Shown here one piece after another: positions 45,299 to 54,023 of a stretch of 64,000 bases of DNA. A program made the position numbers and the translations under genes. The stretch is from Bacteroidia bacterium. Lineage in GTDB: Bacteria; Bacteroidota; Bacteroidia; Cytophagales; Cyclobacteriaceae. The stretch is taken from contig JAUIAO010000002.1 in NCBI GenBank assembly GCA_030425425.1, positions 62,001 through 126,000 on the forward strand, read 5' to 3'. Each line of letters opens with the position of its first letter. Within the stretch, counting starts at the first letter, position 1. Under the pieces are notes generated by a model. The model did no database searches. It was not told where the DNA came from and saw nothing but the letters and a program-made list of their open reading frames with translations.

Positions 45299-45344
45299 AA
45301 ACCCCACCAAACCTCCCCTTATTAAGGGGAGGCCGGGAGGGGTT
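45299..45344. repeat. REP-like long hairpin after tolC
   Basis: CCTCCCCTTA pairs with TAAGGGGAGG (10 bp, one-base centre) at 45312-45332, and AACCCC pairs with GGGGTT outside it. The arrangement resembles intergenic palindromes seen in Bacteroidota genomes. The following ~220 bases before the second permease hold only a doubtful short frame at 45439 and a C/A-rich run. Confidence 0.75.
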
Positions 45345-45569
45345 AATAGTTGGTTTTTAGTGAAATGATACAACTTTAATGTACTTGGAATAATTCCTTG
45401 TACGAATTGGATTAAAAACGATTGCTGTTTTTATTAAGATGATAGTAATGGATATAAAATCTTTGAAGGAAATAAGATATTCGGAAATGATTACGGAGTT
45501 GGAGTCTTTGTGTAGGATTGTTATTCAGTTATTCGTGTGCACCTCCCCAACAACTAACAACCAACAACT

Positions 45570-48500
45570 ATGATCCGGTTCCTCATAGAAAGACCAGTTT
45601 CAGTACTCATGGTTTATCTCGCCATAGTGTTGCTAGGTATAGTTTCATTTTTTAAAATTCCTGTTTCTCTTTTACCTGATGTAGCTATACCAGAGATTAC
45701 GATTCAGGTCAGTGCACCTGACAAATCCGCTGTTCAGATGGAGGAAAATTACATAGCTAGAATTCGGAGAAGCATGCAGCAGGTAGCTCATCTGGAAGAT
45801 GTAGAAACCTTTGCAACTAATGGATCTAGTCGTATTCGTCTGGTGTTTGATTTTGGTACGGATTTACAATACGCATTTATTGAAGTGAATGAAAAGATAG
45901 ATGCGCTCATGCAGAATATGCCGGATGAATTTGAACGTCCACGCGTCATCAAAGCATCTTCTACGGATATTCCCGTGTTTTATTTGTCTGTTGGACTTAA
46001 GGAAGGATTGGAAGATGGTTTGGGCAACCGGTTCATGGAGTTAAGTGCATTTTCTGAACAAGTCATCAAACGTAGAATTGAGCAGTTGTCTGAAGTAGCG
46101 ATGGTGGATATTAGTGGAATGGAGTATCCGGAGATTCACATCCAGATTGATTTAGGAAAACTGGAAATCCTGGGATTGAATCCACAATCACTACAGTCAG
46201 TATTGGAACAGAATAATCTTTCTGCCAGCAATATTAAGGTGAGAAATGGATTGTATGAGTTTAATGTAAAGTACTCCAGTCTTTTGAAAAACCGGCAGGA
46301 TATCGAGAATCTTACCTTACTCACTGGGAATCGAATTTTTAAACTGTCTGATGTAGCCAATGTGATGGTGAAGCCGAGAAGTGGAAAGGGATATACTCTG
46401 GACAAAACGAATAAGGTCATAACCATGGCGGTGATCAAAAAATCTACCGCACGCATGGAGGAATTAAAACAGAAAACAAATGAACTTTTAGATGCCATTA
46501 GGAAGGATTATCCCAGGCTGAGATTTGAAGTCACCAGAAATCAGACAGAGCTTTTGGATTACAGCATCGCCAACCTGAAAAGTAGCCTGGCAATTGGGGC
46601 GATTTTAGCCTTTTTGGTGCTCTTCCTATTTATGAAGGATTTACGCTCACCACTTCTGATTGGTATCTCTATACCGGTCAGTTTGATTGTGAGTTTACTG
46701 GCATTTTATCTTCTGGATGTTTCTATCAACATCATCTCCCTGTCAGGATTGGTAGTAGGTGTTGGATTGATGATTGACAATTCAATTATCGTAATAGATA
46801 ACATCAATCAAAGTATTAAAAGTGGAAAAGGAGATTTAGTGGAAGATAGTGCGACTGGAGTTGTAGAAGTCATTACACCTCTGATTAGTTCGGCCTTAAC
46901 CACGTGTGCGGTGTTTGTGCCACTTATTTTCCTTGGAGGTATCGCGGGAGCATTGTTTTATGATCAGGCCATATCCATTTCCATTGGTCTTGCCTCTTCT
47001 CTGATTGTTTCAGTCACCATTATTCCCGTCTTATTCGTTTTGTTTTCAAAGTCAAGGTGGAAATCGATCAAACTACCCGGGAGCAAGGCATATCTGGAAA
47101 ATGCCTATGAAATAGGGTGTCATTGGGTGGTCAATCATAAATCTCTTTTCACCTTCGGAACCTTTGTCCTTTTGGTTGGAGGGGCAGTCGTTTATTTTGT
47201 GCTGGATAAAGAGCGCCTGCCGGCAATGGAGCAGCAGGAAGTGGTGGCAACTATAGATTGGAATCAGAATATACATATTGATGAAAATCGAAAAAGGATT
47301 GAATCTCTGATAAGCGATTTCAGTGATTATACCGCTACCGTTTCAGCTTCAGTGGGTGACCAATGGTTTTTGATGGACTGGACCAATAACCTTACCAATA
47401 CACAGGCTCAGGTATATTTCAAGAGTCATAGTGAGGATTCATTAAAACTTTTTGTTTCAGAGCTGGAAGGGTGGATGAAGGATCATTTTCCTCGTGCCAA
47501 TTATGAACTGCATCCTCCAGAGAACCTCTTTGAGAGGGTTTTTAACACCTCTCAATCGCCATTGGAAGTAAGGCTATCTGCGAATGGAGCAAAACCTTAC
47601 CCTGATGCGGAAATATTAAATGAAATCATCTCTTCAATTCAAGAACGTACCGGTTTGAAGCCTACAGTAAAGCCTGCCATGCAGGAAGTGTATGAGCTAA
47701 AACCTCAGTTCGAAAAGCTACTGCTGTATGAGGTGGATCCTAATATCCTCATTCAGACGCTCAGGGCATCAATGAACCAACTGTCAGTTTTCACGCTTCG
47801 ACAAGGTCAGACTGAGGTACCGGTGGTCATTTCAGAAAAAGAGTCCAAAGACATTGACCATATCTTACAAACGACTCAGGTAAGATCCGGTCAGGAGGCT
47901 TTGATACCTGTGAATCAACTATTAATAGCCAGAAAGATTTTGGGGTATAAGTCACTTTCCGGAGATGCCAACCATCCATTTGTCCGGCTGCCGTATGCAG
48001 TGAAAGACTCAGAAGTAGAAAGTGTGATCCGGGAAGTAGAAGCTGTGATGGACAAATTCCCGAATATAATGGTTGATTTTAGTGGAAGCATATACCAAAC
48101 AAGGCAACTGCTTTCAGAGCTGTGGATCATATTCCTGGTGGCCGTTTTGCTGCTGTATTTTATTCTGGCTTCCCAGTTTGAATCTTTGTTGCAGCCATTG
48201 ATCGTCTTTATTGAGATTCCGATAGATATCGCTGGGGCACTGTTATTTCTATGGCTTTTTGGGCAGAGTTTCAATCTGCTGGCGCTGATAGGGATGATCG
48301 TAATGTCCGGGATTATTATCAATGACTCCATCCTTAAAATAGATACCATCAATCGCCTGAGGAAAACTGGCCTTTCCATCGATGATGCAATCCGAAAAGG
48401 AGGGAAGCGTAGGCTCAAACCTATCATTATGACTAGTGCTACGACTATCCTGGCGATGGTACCTTTCCTATGGGGGAGTGATATGGGATCAGTGCTTCAG

Positions 48501-48617
48501 CGACCATTTGCAGTAGCAATAATAGGAGGGATGTTGATAGGCACATTTGTGAGTTTGTACTTTATCCCAATTGCTTATAGGGCGATTTATCAAAAATCAA
48601 GTCATCATGGGGACTAG
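45570..48617 (+). CDS. RND efflux permease, second copy
   Basis: The 1015-residue pump starts with the canonical MIRFLIERPVSVLMVYLAIVLLG and has the full RND plan. The transmembrane acidic motif is GVGLMIDNSIIVIDN near residue 400, and the C-terminal half has GMIVMSGIIINDSILKIDTINRLR. It differs clearly from the permease at 38784, so the locus encodes two unlike permeases for one adaptor and one channel. Its stop overlaps the start of lepB by 11 bases. Confidence 0.93.
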   Translation: MIRFLIERPVSVLMVYLAIVLLGIVSFFKIPVSLLPDVAIPEITIQVSAPDKSAVQMEENYIARIRRSMQQVAHLEDVETFATNGSSRIRLVFDFGTDLQYAFIEVNEKIDALMQNMPDEFERPRVIKASSTDIPVFYLSVGLKEGLEDGLGNRFMELSAFSEQVIKRRIEQLSEVAMVDISGMEYPEIHIQIDLGKLEILGLNPQSLQSVLEQNNLSASNIKVRNGLYEFNVKYSSLLKNRQDIENLTLLTGNRIFKLSDVANVMVKPRSGKGYTLDKTNKVITMAVIKKSTARMEELKQKTNELLDAIRKDYPRLRFEVTRNQTELLDYSIANLKSSLAIGAILAFLVLFLFMKDLRSPLLIGISIPVSLIVSLLAFYLLDVSINIISLSGLVVGVGLMIDNSIIVIDNINQSIKSGKGDLVEDSATGVVEVITPLISSALTTCAVFVPLIFLGGIAGALFYDQAISISIGLASSLIVSVTIIPVLFVLFSKSRWKSIKLPGSKAYLENAYEIGCHWVVNHKSLFTFGTFVLLVGGAVVYFVLDKERLPAMEQQEVVATIDWNQNIHIDENRKRIESLISDFSDYTATVSASVGDQWFLMDWTNNLTNTQAQVYFKSHSEDSLKLFVSELEGWMKDHFPRANYELHPPENLFERVFNTSQSPLEVRLSANGAKPYPDAEILNEIISSIQERTGLKPTVKPAMQEVYELKPQFEKLLLYEVDPNILIQTLRASMNQLSVFTLRQGQTEVPVVISEKESKDIDHILQTTQVRSGQEALIPVNQLLIARKILGYKSLSGDANHPFVRLPYAVKDSEVESVIREVEAVMDKFPNIMVDFSGSIYQTRQLLSELWIIFLVAVLLLYFILASQFESLLQPLIVFIEIPIDIAGALLFLWLFGQSFNLLALIGMIVMSGIIINDSILKIDTINRLRKTGLSIDDAIRKGGKRRLKPIIMTSATTILAMVPFLWGSDMGSVLQRPFAVAIIGGMLIGTFVSLYFIPIAYRAIYQKSSHHGD

Positions 48618-49776
48618 GGTAATCATATTTATCGCAGCATTTATACTAATTCTGTTGCCAACCTTTTTTAATCTGATCTGGCTTTCGGGTTTATTGATTG
48701 GACTGATATCTTATGGTTTAATATTATTTGGGTTGTCAAAAGTCCGGTTTGGAGGAATAAAAGTTATAAGATCAGTATTCTTGATCTTTGGAATTGTAAT
48801 TATTTCTGTGGCTGTAAGAGTCTATGGATTTGAAGTTTATGCCATTCCTACTCCATCAATGGAAAAAACAATATTGGTCGGAGATAAAGTTTTAGTGAGC
48901 AAGCTCAAGCATGGTCCTTCACTACCGAGATCTCCTTTTGAAATTCCGTGGGTCAATTTACTTTTTTACTTCAATGAGGCTTATGCGGGTACAGAAGACT
49001 CAGTGTTTTGGGACTATCAAAGGTTGGAAGGTTTTGGTCAAATCAAACGTGGTGATGTACTCGTGTTCGATCACCCGAGGTGGAATCAGGTGTTCATCAA
49101 GAGATGTGTGGCACTGCCTGGCGATACGCTGGAAATCAGAGATGGCCTGGTATATATTAATGGCAATCGGTATAAAGATGAGGATAAAATCAGGAGACCA
49201 TGGAGAATTCAGGTGAATGATCCCAATCGGTTCAGACAGATCATGCGCGAGGATAAAGTTTGGGGTAAATGGGAGAAGCACAATGTTGTGGAGATTTCTC
49301 TAACGGAAGATCAGATGCAGGAGTATGCCACTTATGATGTGGTGGATTTCATTGAACCCAAGTCACTTCCTTATGATCCTAATCATGAAGTCTTCCCGGG
49401 AAGAAGTTACTACCACCATTCCAAATGGTCAATAGATAACTATGGCCCATATGTGGTGCCGTATCAAGGAATGAAAATTGATCTCAATGCGATCACAGAT
49501 AATCATTATTGGTTCATGATCAAATACCGGGAAGGCAATACTGAAAGTTTAAATGTGAGAGATGGTGTGTTGTATTTCGGTGATACTATTGCGACTACCT
49601 ATGAATTTAAGAAAGACTATTATTTCATGATGGGAGATAATCGTCATGATTCTAACGACTCTCGTTATTGGGGTCCAATTCAGGAAGATATGATCATAGG
49701 GGTTGCCAACACGATTTTGTTTTCCAATAACAAAGAAGGATTTCAGTGGGGAAGAGTATTTAAAAATATCAATTAG
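48607..49776 (+). CDS. lepB: Signal peptidase I
   Basis: A start at 48607 gives 389 residues; the ORF reaches 48571 inside the permease. The catalytic Ser is in AIPTPSMEKTI (about residue 84) and the Lys in QVFIKRCVALPGD (about 165). The late motif MGDNRHDSNDSRYWG completes the S26 family pattern. About three N-terminal helices anchor it. It is larger than E. coli LepB through an insert of about 150 residues before MGDNR. It removes signal peptides on the outer face of the inner membrane. Confidence 0.93.
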   Translation: MGTRVIIFIAAFILILLPTFFNLIWLSGLLIGLISYGLILFGLSKVRFGGIKVIRSVFLIFGIVIISVAVRVYGFEVYAIPTPSMEKTILVGDKVLVSKLKHGPSLPRSPFEIPWVNLLFYFNEAYAGTEDSVFWDYQRLEGFGQIKRGDVLVFDHPRWNQVFIKRCVALPGDTLEIRDGLVYINGNRYKDEDKIRRPWRIQVNDPNRFRQIMREDKVWGKWEKHNVVEISLTEDQMQEYATYDVVDFIEPKSLPYDPNHEVFPGRSYYHHSKWSIDNYGPYVVPYQGMKIDLNAITDNHYWFMIKYREGNTESLNVRDGVLYFGDTIATTYEFKKDYYFMMGDNRHDSNDSRYWGPIQEDMIIGVANTILFSNNKEGFQWGRVFKNIN

Positions 49777-49784
49777 TTAAAGCT

Positions 49785-52580
49785 ATGACCATTTTTTCCT
49801 TAAAGAGTGCCTTGTTGATTTTTGTCGGATTGCTAAGTGCATGCAGTCCCTGGACATCAGAGACTGACCACACATTAGAATTAGCCGGAGAAAATCGAGC
49901 TGAATTGGAAAAAGTTCTTTTACATTATAAGGAAGTGGATCCGGATGAATTGAAACTTAAGGCTGCTGAATATATAATATCCAATATGCTTTATCAATAT
50001 TCGTTATCGGGTGCCAAAATTGATAATTTGAATAAGCTATATAAAAAAATATTTGAAGTACCCAAAGATCTTAGACATGAAGTGTTTAACAATGACACAA
50101 CACTTGCAAAAATGAATGGTAATTTGAGAGCAAATTATGATGTTTTTCATGTAGACTCTCAAATGTTAATTGATCAAATAGAATTTGCTTTTATCACATA
50201 CAATAGATTTCCTTGGTGTCAAAGTTATTATACATTTAATCAATTTTGTGAATATATATTGCCATTTAAAATTGGTAATTCTTCTATCATTAATTGGAGG
50301 GAGAAGGCCATGGCACAATATAATTCTGAACTAGAGTTTCTTGAATTTGAAAGCGGAGAAATTTTTGAAGCTGAGTTATTTGTTCATGAAGATACACTTA
50401 CTAGGTCTGTGGGAAGAGCATCTGGAGGGAAAGTTGCTAAATTATTTCCCGGAGACTCACTCGCATTAGAATTTCAATTTTATACAAGTTCTTTAGATAA
50501 ACAGAAATTGCAAATCGGCTATATGAATGGCCATATTGGAGCAGTAGAAGTGTTAGTTTTTATAGATGGGCAACCAACTGACAACATCCTTTTACCAAGT
50601 GATGGGAATTGGTGGGGATGGGATGTAAATCGTTTACCACAGGAGTTAGAATTTGACCTTGATACTGGGTATCACTCTCTAAAGCTGATTTCTAAAAATC
50701 GTTTGCTTTTTGTGGATTATTTGAAAGTTTCTGAGAGGGTAAAAAGGGTAGAACAAAATGTGTCCATTCCAGAAGGTGAATTTTTAGTAAAAAATTCAAT
50801 AGGATTTCTAACGCCAATTAATGACCCTCTGATAAATCGAGGAAGTATAAAAGTTGTATCAGATTCAATAAATGCATTCAGGATAAGAATATCAGACTCT
50901 TTCGTGGGATTTCATCAGATTTCGTTTATTTCAGATTCAGGGACTCAAAAAGTATTGGATGCTTATACAAATTCGGACAGCTCTTGGGTGCTAACTTATG
51001 ATAATTTCAATGCATCTAATCAACAATGGGCGTTCCTTCAAACTGATGATGGTCTTCAAATAAGAAATAGGCATACGGCTAAGTATTTGGCTATGTCAGC
51101 TGATGATAGTTCATTGGTTCAGTATCCCATTGATTCAATTAACGAATCTTTCTTTTGGTCATTAGTTCAATTAAAGGATTCAGTTGACCAATTTGAGGTT
51201 ACCTTGGATGATGCTATTAGAGTTGCACATATTTTAAATCCTATTACAGATAAGGATTTTCATTGGTATGGACCCAAAGGAAATATGGATGGACTCAATC
51301 TTATCAATTTACTTGACTACCCATATGGCACTTGTAAAGAAGGAACCCAACATCAAGTTATGGTTTTACGATCTCTTGGAGTTGCTTCGGCTACTGATTT
51401 CGTTATAAACTGGGCAGATAGGGCTTCAGGGCATAGTTGGTGTGTAGTTTTTGATAATGAGGGAAATACAATTCAAAGCAATCGATTATCTAAAGTTGGA
51501 GAATTGTTATGGTGGATTGAAGGATCCAAGAAAGGGAAAGTATACCGCAATGTAAATTCAATAAATGAAGAAAGTTTATTTATACAGAATAATAACTATC
51601 GAACCATTCCAGATGTCTTTAACAATCCCTACATTAAGGATGTAACTATGGAATACGCGGATGTTTCTCACGCCGAAATATTTTGTGAAAGATTTAAAGA
51701 GAATGACATGGATTTCGGGTATGTTCAGGTGTTTGATAATCAAAATTGGACTACTATTGGTTGGGGTATTAAGAATGGAGAAACTTTTAAATTCAGTAAT
51801 ATCGAAAAACAGGTAGCATTCCTTCCAACTACTTTTGTCAATCGTAGATACGAACCAATAAATGATCCTTTTTATCTGGACTCTCTCGGCTTAGTTCATC
51901 ATTTCACAGCAGATACAAATGACAGGCGACACGTTGTAATTAAAAGAAAATACCCTAACAGAGTTGTGAGTGAATGGCATCATGCCAGAATTCTGGGTGG
52001 TAAATTTCAAGGAGCTAATCAACCATATTTTGCTGACTCGGTGACTATCGGTATGATTGACTCCACTATGTTAGATCCACTATTTCATACAGTGAAAGTA
52101 GACTCAATTCAGAAATATAAATACTTCAGGTATCTTGGGCCGAAAGGAGGATATTGTAACATTAGTGAGTTAGTGTTATTCGATCCTGAAGGGGATTCCA
52201 TTCAAGGTGAAATCATCAGGACTGATGGTAGAGATGATAGAACAAAGGAAAAAGCTTTTGACGGTAATGTATTAACTTACTTCGATGCACAATCTGGAGA
52301 TGAAGGCTGGGTAGGCTTAAAACTGGATCAGCCAACAGTAATACATAAAATCAGATTTGCTGCCAGAAATGATGGTAATATGGTAGAGGTTGGTGATGAA
52401 TACGAACTGGTCTATTGGGACCGGGAATGGAAAAGTTTAGGTAAGATCACAGCAACGACCGACTCATTGGTATATGATAATGTGCCTTCCGGTGGGTTAT
52501 ATCTATTACATAATCTTACCAAAGGAAAAGAAGAGCGGATCTTTACCATTGATGAAAACGGTGATCAAGTGTGGTGGTAG
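49785..52580 (+). CDS. Large lipoprotein with transglutaminase-like and discoidin-like domains
   Basis: The 931-residue protein has a lipoprotein signal (lipobox LSAC, Cys20). A central transglutaminase-like core carries Cys in DYPYGTCKEGTQHQV (about residue 517) and His in ASGHSWCVVFDNEG (about 546). Beta-rich domains flank it, and residues ~780-900 resemble a discoidin/F5-8C carbohydrate-binding domain (ISELVLFDPEGDS ... EKAFDGNVLTYFDAQSGDEGWVGLKL). It probably acts on peptides or glycans at the cell surface. Direct adjacency to lepB (8 bases) suggests co-transcription. Confidence 0.8.
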   Translation: MTIFSLKSALLIFVGLLSACSPWTSETDHTLELAGENRAELEKVLLHYKEVDPDELKLKAAEYIISNMLYQYSLSGAKIDNLNKLYKKIFEVPKDLRHEVFNNDTTLAKMNGNLRANYDVFHVDSQMLIDQIEFAFITYNRFPWCQSYYTFNQFCEYILPFKIGNSSIINWREKAMAQYNSELEFLEFESGEIFEAELFVHEDTLTRSVGRASGGKVAKLFPGDSLALEFQFYTSSLDKQKLQIGYMNGHIGAVEVLVFIDGQPTDNILLPSDGNWWGWDVNRLPQELEFDLDTGYHSLKLISKNRLLFVDYLKVSERVKRVEQNVSIPEGEFLVKNSIGFLTPINDPLINRGSIKVVSDSINAFRIRISDSFVGFHQISFISDSGTQKVLDAYTNSDSSWVLTYDNFNASNQQWAFLQTDDGLQIRNRHTAKYLAMSADDSSLVQYPIDSINESFFWSLVQLKDSVDQFEVTLDDAIRVAHILNPITDKDFHWYGPKGNMDGLNLINLLDYPYGTCKEGTQHQVMVLRSLGVASATDFVINWADRASGHSWCVVFDNEGNTIQSNRLSKVGELLWWIEGSKKGKVYRNVNSINEESLFIQNNNYRTIPDVFNNPYIKDVTMEYADVSHAEIFCERFKENDMDFGYVQVFDNQNWTTIGWGIKNGETFKFSNIEKQVAFLPTTFVNRRYEPINDPFYLDSLGLVHHFTADTNDRRHVVIKRKYPNRVVSEWHHARILGGKFQGANQPYFADSVTIGMIDSTMLDPLFHTVKVDSIQKYKYFRYLGPKGGYCNISELVLFDPEGDSIQGEIIRTDGRDDRTKEKAFDGNVLTYFDAQSGDEGWVGLKLDQPTVIHKIRFAARNDGNMVEVGDEYELVYWDREWKSLGKITATTDSLVYDNVPSGGLYLLHNLTKGKEERIFTIDENGDQVWW

Positions 52581-52608
52581 TCGTTACCACACTTTTCACA
52601 AACATCCC

Positions 52609-53370
52609 TCAAAGCTCCACAATAAGTCCATCATGAGCAATCTGAATGCCTTCTGGTAGTTCCTTTTCTACATCTCGATGCTTACCCATGTTGTGACTGA
52701 GATGAGTGAGATAAGTTTGTTCTGCACCTATTTCCTGAGCCAGGGCAACTGCCTGATCCAATGTAAAGTGACTGATGTGATCTTCCTTTTGTAAGGCATT
52801 TAAGACTAATACTTTGCTGCCTTTGATTTTTTCTTTTTCCTCTTCAGAGATGAAATTAGCGTCCGTGATGTAAGTGAAGTCCCCAATTCTGTACCCTAAA
52901 ACTGGTAATTTGTAATGCATCACTTCTATTGGGGTGATTGTAACATCTTTGATTTTGAAAGGTGATAGAGAAATAGGGTTCGTCACCACCTGAGGCACAC
53001 CGGGATATTTCTTTTCAGCAAAACAGTAAGCAAACTCTTGTTTGAGCTGGTCTATTACCTCCTGCCGAGCATAAAGCGGCATGTCCATTTTTTGCTTGAA
53101 ATTGAAGCTACGGATATCGTCCAAACCACCCACATGATCTTTGTGACCATGCGTGATGATCACCGCATCCAGCCGCTGGATTCGTTCTCTCAGCATCTGA
53201 GTTCGAAAATCAGGTCCCGTATCTATGACAAAATGTTTTCCTTCAATCTCGATAAAGACGGAAGTGCGGTTGCGCTTATCTCGATAGTCTATCGAGTTAC
53301 ATACTTCACAGTCACAAGCAATGACCGGAATTCCCTGGGAGGTACCGGTACCTAAAAAAATAATTTTCAA
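52609..53370 (-). CDS. MBL-fold hydrolase (PhnP-like)
   Basis: The 253-residue protein has the metallo-beta-lactamase signature ITHGHKDHVGGLDDIR and the opening FLGTGTSQGIPVIACDCEVC typical of PhnP-like phosphodiesterases. Further ligands lie in VIDTGPDF, VMHYKLPV and THLSHNMG. Relatives hydrolyse cyclic phosphodiesters, but substrate here is not fixed. It overlaps the small upstream gene by ATGA and ends the minus-strand signalling operon. Confidence 0.88.
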   Translation of the reverse strand: MKIIFLGTGTSQGIPVIACDCEVCNSIDYRDKRNRTSVFIEIEGKHFVIDTGPDFRTQMLRERIQRLDAVIITHGHKDHVGGLDDIRSFNFKQKMDMPLYARQEVIDQLKQEFAYCFAEKKYPGVPQVVTNPISLSPFKIKDVTITPIEVMHYKLPVLGYRIGDFTYITDANFISEEEKEKIKGSKVLVLNALQKEDHISHFTLDQAVALAQEIGAEQTYLTHLSHNMGKHRDVEKELPEGIQIAHDGLIVEL

Positions 53371-53642
53371 AACGAAAGTTGTGTTTGGTTTATATCGTGA
53401 AAAAGTTTTTGATTTTTTTCACTCAGTTTACTAGTGTCAAGGTCTATTTGTTTGAGGATTTCCAACAGGCTGTTAATTTTTCCGTCTAGAGAATAGTACT
53501 TGTTCACTATCGCGATTTTATTGTCTTTCAGAATACAATAACCCGATTGAAACCTTCCTTTTTCATACCTTAGATTGTAATCCGTCTCTGAAAAAATATC
53601 CTCGAGCCTATTGAGAAAGTGTTTGGTGTACTTAATTTCCAT
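53367..53642 (-). CDS. Small protein between receiver and MBL hydrolase
   Basis: The 91-residue soluble protein is not recognised. It opens MEIKYTKHFLNRLEDIFSE, like toxin-type or HTH-partner small proteins, and continues YNLRYEKGRFQSGYCILKDNKIAIVNKYYSLDGKINSLLEIL. Overlaps of 11 bases with the receiver gene and 4 bases with the MBL gene show it is a real coupled gene. Confidence 0.75.
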   Translation of the reverse strand: MEIKYTKHFLNRLEDIFSETDYNLRYEKGRFQSGYCILKDNKIAIVNKYYSLDGKINSLLEILKQIDLDTSKLSEKNQKLFHDINQTQLSF

Positions 53643-54009
53643 TCGTCAGATAACTATTTACTGTTTCTACCAAAGTGTCATAATTAAGCGGTTTTGGTAA
53701 GTATCCGTTGATTCCAGCAGCTTTGAAATCATCCATGCTGTAATTATTAGCATTTCCTGTGATTGCAATGATAGGTATTTTGGCATTATCATTTTCCATT
53801 TTTCGGATCTCTCTGGCGCACTCCATTCCATCCATCACGGGCATATGGATATCCATCAATACCAGGTCGTAATCATCACCTTCCAACAAGTCGATGACCT
53901 TTTTTCCATTTTTCACAGTATGAATACTGTAGTTCTGCAAAGTCAGGATTTTTTTGGTCAGGTTTTGTATGACAGAGCTGTCTTCAGCTACGATTATTTT
54001 TTTGCTCAT
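53632..54009 (-). CDS. Single-domain response regulator receiver
   Basis: The 125-residue protein is a receiver domain without output. The phospho-acceptor is Asp53 in LVLMDIHMPVMDG, with the acidic pair near residues 9-10 (VAEDSS) and Lys in YLPKPLN near 106. It lies 14 bases after the hybrid kinase, whose HPt domain is an obvious phosphate source. It is a CheY-like shuttle or direct effector. Confidence 0.93.
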   Translation of the reverse strand: MSKKIIVAEDSSVIQNLTKKILTLQNYSIHTVKNGKKVIDLLEGDDYDLVLMDIHMPVMDGMECAREIRKMENDNAKIPIIAITGNANNYSMDDFKAAGINGYLPKPLNYDTLVETVNSYLTNGN

Positions 54010-54023
54010 GGTTCAAATTTAGT

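Noticed and set aside
45439-45573. Short ORF (44 codons) before the second permease
   Set aside because: Its end is encoded by the C/A-rich repeat, it overlaps the permease start, and no family features are visible.
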